From an uncultured Peptococcaceae bacterium (GTDB lineage: Bacteria > Bacillota > Peptococcia > Peptococcales > Peptococcaceae): a stretch of DNA of 8,984 bases. The notes under the pieces are model-generated. The model searched no databases. It was not told the DNA's origin and saw nothing but the letters and a program-made list of their open reading frames with translations. Of this stretch, positions 6,964 to 8,984 are shown one piece after another. Where the stretch lies: assembly GCA_900556545.1 (NCBI GenBank), contig USPE01000067.1, positions 1 through 8,984 of the forward strand, given 5' to 3'. The translations under genes were made by a program, and so were the position numbers. How positions within the stretch are numbered: the stretch's first letter is position 1; each line of letters opens with the position of its first letter.

Positions 6964-8984
6964 TCAGAACAATTGCAGCTGGTCTGATTCTGGCAAATCA
7001 TCCAATACACCATGATTTTGCAATGTCTCAATAATCGCTTTACCAACCTTTCCTCGATTGGATAAATCCTCTATAGATGTAAACGGCGCTTTATTTCTTG
7101 CCTCCACGATAGAGCATGCTACTGATTGTCCCAGCCCCTGCAACGCAACAAAAGGCGGTATCAAACGATTACCCACTACACGAAAATTCTCAGCATCAGA
7201 CTCTGTCAAACTGACCCGTTCGCAGCTGTATCCCCGTTGGTACATTTCTAACGCCAATTCTAAAATAATCTGAAACTTTTTGTCTTTATCAGTAGCATCA
7301 TTTCCCATCGCCCTGATATTGTCCATTTGTTTTTCAATCTCTGCAAGTCCCTTGGAAATAATAGCAGCATCAAAATCATCGGTACGCACTGTAAAAGAAG
7401 CCGCATAAAATGCCAATGGATAGTAAATTTTAAACCAGGCAATTCGAAATGCCATCATCACATAAGCAACGGCATGAGCCTTAGGAAACAGATATTTTAC
7501 TTTTTTACAGGAGGTAATATACCATTCCGGCACCTGCATCTCCCGCATATAAGATTCATCCTCCGGTTTTAACCCCTTTCCTTTTCGAACCCCTTCCATA
7601 ATTTTAAAAGCACGACCTGCCTCTAATTTTTTATGAATTAAATAAATCATGATGTCATCACGACAACCGATACACTCAGAAGCTGTGGCTGTACCGCTCA
7701 AAATGAGATCTTGCGCATTATTCAGCCATACGTCCGTACCATGAGAAAAACCACTGATTCGCACCAAATCAGAAAATGTTTTCGGTTTTACATCCATCAA
7801 CATTTGCCGTACAAATTTCGTACCAAACTCAGGAATGCCATAAGTCCCAACTTCTGATTCAATCTGTTCCGGTGTCACACCTAACGCCTCTGTACTAGAA
7901 AATAAGGACAGTGTTTTTTTTTCGTCCATTGGTATGGTTAATGGATCATAACCAGTAATATCCTGCAACATACGAATGATAGTAGGATTATCATGACCCA
8001 GAATATCTAATTTTACCAGTCTGTCGTGAATTTGCTCATAAGTAAAGTGCGTTGTAACTGTCCCTTTAGTTGGATCATCAGCTGGAATCTGCAGTGGTGT
8101 AAAATCATGTACATCAATTCCTTTTGGGATTACCATCAAACCACCTGGATGCTGCCCTGTAGTGCGACGTACACCAGTAAATCCTAAAGCCAAACGTTCA
8201 ATATCTGCCTGTTTCCGTTTTATATTCCGTTCATTCAAATAATTTACTACATAGCCTTGGGCAGTTTTTTCCGCAAATGTTTGAAATGTACCTGCACGGA
8301 ATACATTATCCTTTCCAAACAATTCTTCTGTATAAGCATGGGCTCTTGGCTGGTATACCCCAGAAAAATTTAAATCAATATCCGGTACTTTGTCCCCTTT
8401 AAACCCTAAAAAAGTTTCAAACGGAATATCATGACCGTCTTTTATCATAGGGGTTTGACAATGCGGACAAATGGCATCGGGCATATCTGCACCATCACTA
8501 TATTTTCCGTCATCTTTAAACTCTGTAAAATAACAATTAGGACAACGGTAATGAGGCGGCAACGAATTTACTTCTGTAATCCCCGTCATATTGGCCACAA
8601 AAGAGGAGCCTACGGAGCCTCGAGATCCTACCAAATAGCCATCGTCATTTGATTTTTTCACAAGTTTATGGGCAATCAAATACAGTACCGAAAATCCATT
8701 GCCAATAATAGAGTTTAACTCTTTGGTAATTCGTTCTTGCACCATATCTGGCAAAGTTGGGCCGTATAACTGATGTGCCTTGGTATAGGTTAGCGTTCTG
8801 ATTTCATCTTCAGCCCCTTCAATTTCTGGTGAATGAAGACCATCAGGCACTGGTTTTAGTTCCTCAAAATCAGCAATGATTTTTTTTGGATTTGTAATGA
8901 CGATTTCTTTCGCAATCTCCAGCGGAAAATAATCAAACTCTGCCAACATTTCTTCTGTATTACGATAATAAAGTGGCGGCTGAT
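6964..8984 (-). CDS. polC: DNA polymerase III alpha subunit, PolC type, C-terminal part (5' end beyond window)
   Basis: Replicative polymerase of low-GC Gram-positive bacteria. About 672 residues are visible, roughly the C-terminal half of a protein usually near 1,430 residues; the exonuclease and N-terminal domains lie outside the window. The frame enters at 8982 with PPLYYRNTEEM, a typical internal PolC segment, so the ATG at 8949 is not the start. Numbered from that methionine: GSRGSVGSSFVAN (108-120), a zinc-binding CPNC (136-139) and CPHC (161-164), DGHDIPFETFLGFKGDKVPD (171-190) leading into DIDLNF with catalytic aspartates 190 and 192, TGQHPGG (264-270), a further conserved KLDILGHD (313-320), and helix-hairpin-helix-like sequence near 596-620. 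It ends in QLQLF, matching the C-terminal sliding-clamp binding pentapeptide. The frame is intact and ends in tandem TGATGA. The usual follower rimP-nusA is absent; an ABC-F gene comes next. Confidence 0.96.
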   Translation of the reverse strand, partial: QPPLYYRNTEEMLAEFDYFPLEIAKEIVITNPKKIIADFEELKPVPDGLHSPEIEGAEDEIRTLTYTKAHQLYGPTLPDMVQERITKELNSIIGNGFSVLYLIAHKLVKKSNDDGYLVGSRGSVGSSFVANMTGITEVNSLPPHYRCPNCYFTEFKDDGKYSDGADMPDAICPHCQTPMIKDGHDIPFETFLGFKGDKVPDIDLNFSGVYQPRAHAYTEELFGKDNVFRAGTFQTFAEKTAQGYVVNYLNERNIKRKQADIERLALGFTGVRRTTGQHPGGLMVIPKGIDVHDFTPLQIPADDPTKGTVTTHFTYEQIHDRLVKLDILGHDNPTIIRMLQDITGYDPLTIPMDEKKTLSLFSSTEALGVTPEQIESEVGTYGIPEFGTKFVRQMLMDVKPKTFSDLVRISGFSHGTDVWLNNAQDLILSGTATASECIGCRDDIMIYLIHKKLEAGRAFKIMEGVRKGKGLKPEDESYMREMQVPEWYITSCKKVKYLFPKAHAVAYVMMAFRIAWFKIYYPLAFYAASFTVRTDDFDAAIISKGLAEIEKQMDNIRAMGNDATDKDKKFQIILELALEMYQRGYSCERVSLTESDAENFRVVGNRLIPPFVALQGLGQSVACSIVEARNKAPFTSIEDLSNRGKVGKAIIETLQNHGVLDDLPESDQLQLF

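Noticed and set aside
8947..8949. ATG at 8949 as the start of a short polymerase gene
   Set aside because: The same frame stays open to the window edge and encodes the conserved PolC segment PPLYYRNTEE directly upstream, so this methionine is internal.

Overview
The window is a compact stretch of bacterial chromosome in which every gene I can support lies on the minus strand. Read in the direction of transcription (right to left) the order is: the C-terminal half of polC (cut by the right edge), an ABC-F ATPase, a large duplicated U32-family protein, and mutS2 (cut by the left edge just before its natural end). A Gram-positive-type PolC, a MutS2 with a Smr domain, moderately AT-rich DNA and strong AGGAGG-like ribosome binding sites point to Bacillota. 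A clostridial or Negativicutes member is plausible, but the class is a guess.

Layout: polC ends at 6964 with tandem UGA stops. A 139-base spacer follows, holding a weak hairpin and a possible promoter. The ABC-F gene (6824 to 4914) starts at a TTG codon behind a strong Shine-Dalgarno site. After about 75 bases comes the U32 gene (best start 4838, end 2310). Its stop overlaps the mutS2 start in an ATGA arrangement, so the last two genes are probably translationally coupled. There is no gene-free stretch longer than 300 bases, and I see no RNA genes, insertion sequences, CRISPR arrays or phage genes. The plus-strand open frames are antisense shadows of these genes.

The most notable observation is in mutS2. 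Its frame is open and well conserved over 771 codons except for one in-frame TAA at codon 49 (2169-2167). Family-like sequence continues in the same frame on both sides, so this is a point nonsense change, not a frameshift. It is either a true pseudogenising mutation, an error in the sequence, or a lesion bypassed by downstream reinitiation.

Functionally, the three genes after polC fit a common theme. ABC-F proteins act on the ribosome, U32 proteins include rRNA and tRNA hydroxylation enzymes, and MutS2 has been linked in Bacillota both to DNA recombination control and to rescue of collided ribosomes. A translation-maintenance operon is therefore a reasonable inference, but I see no clearly new system here; apart from the nonsense codon these are ordinary housekeeping families.
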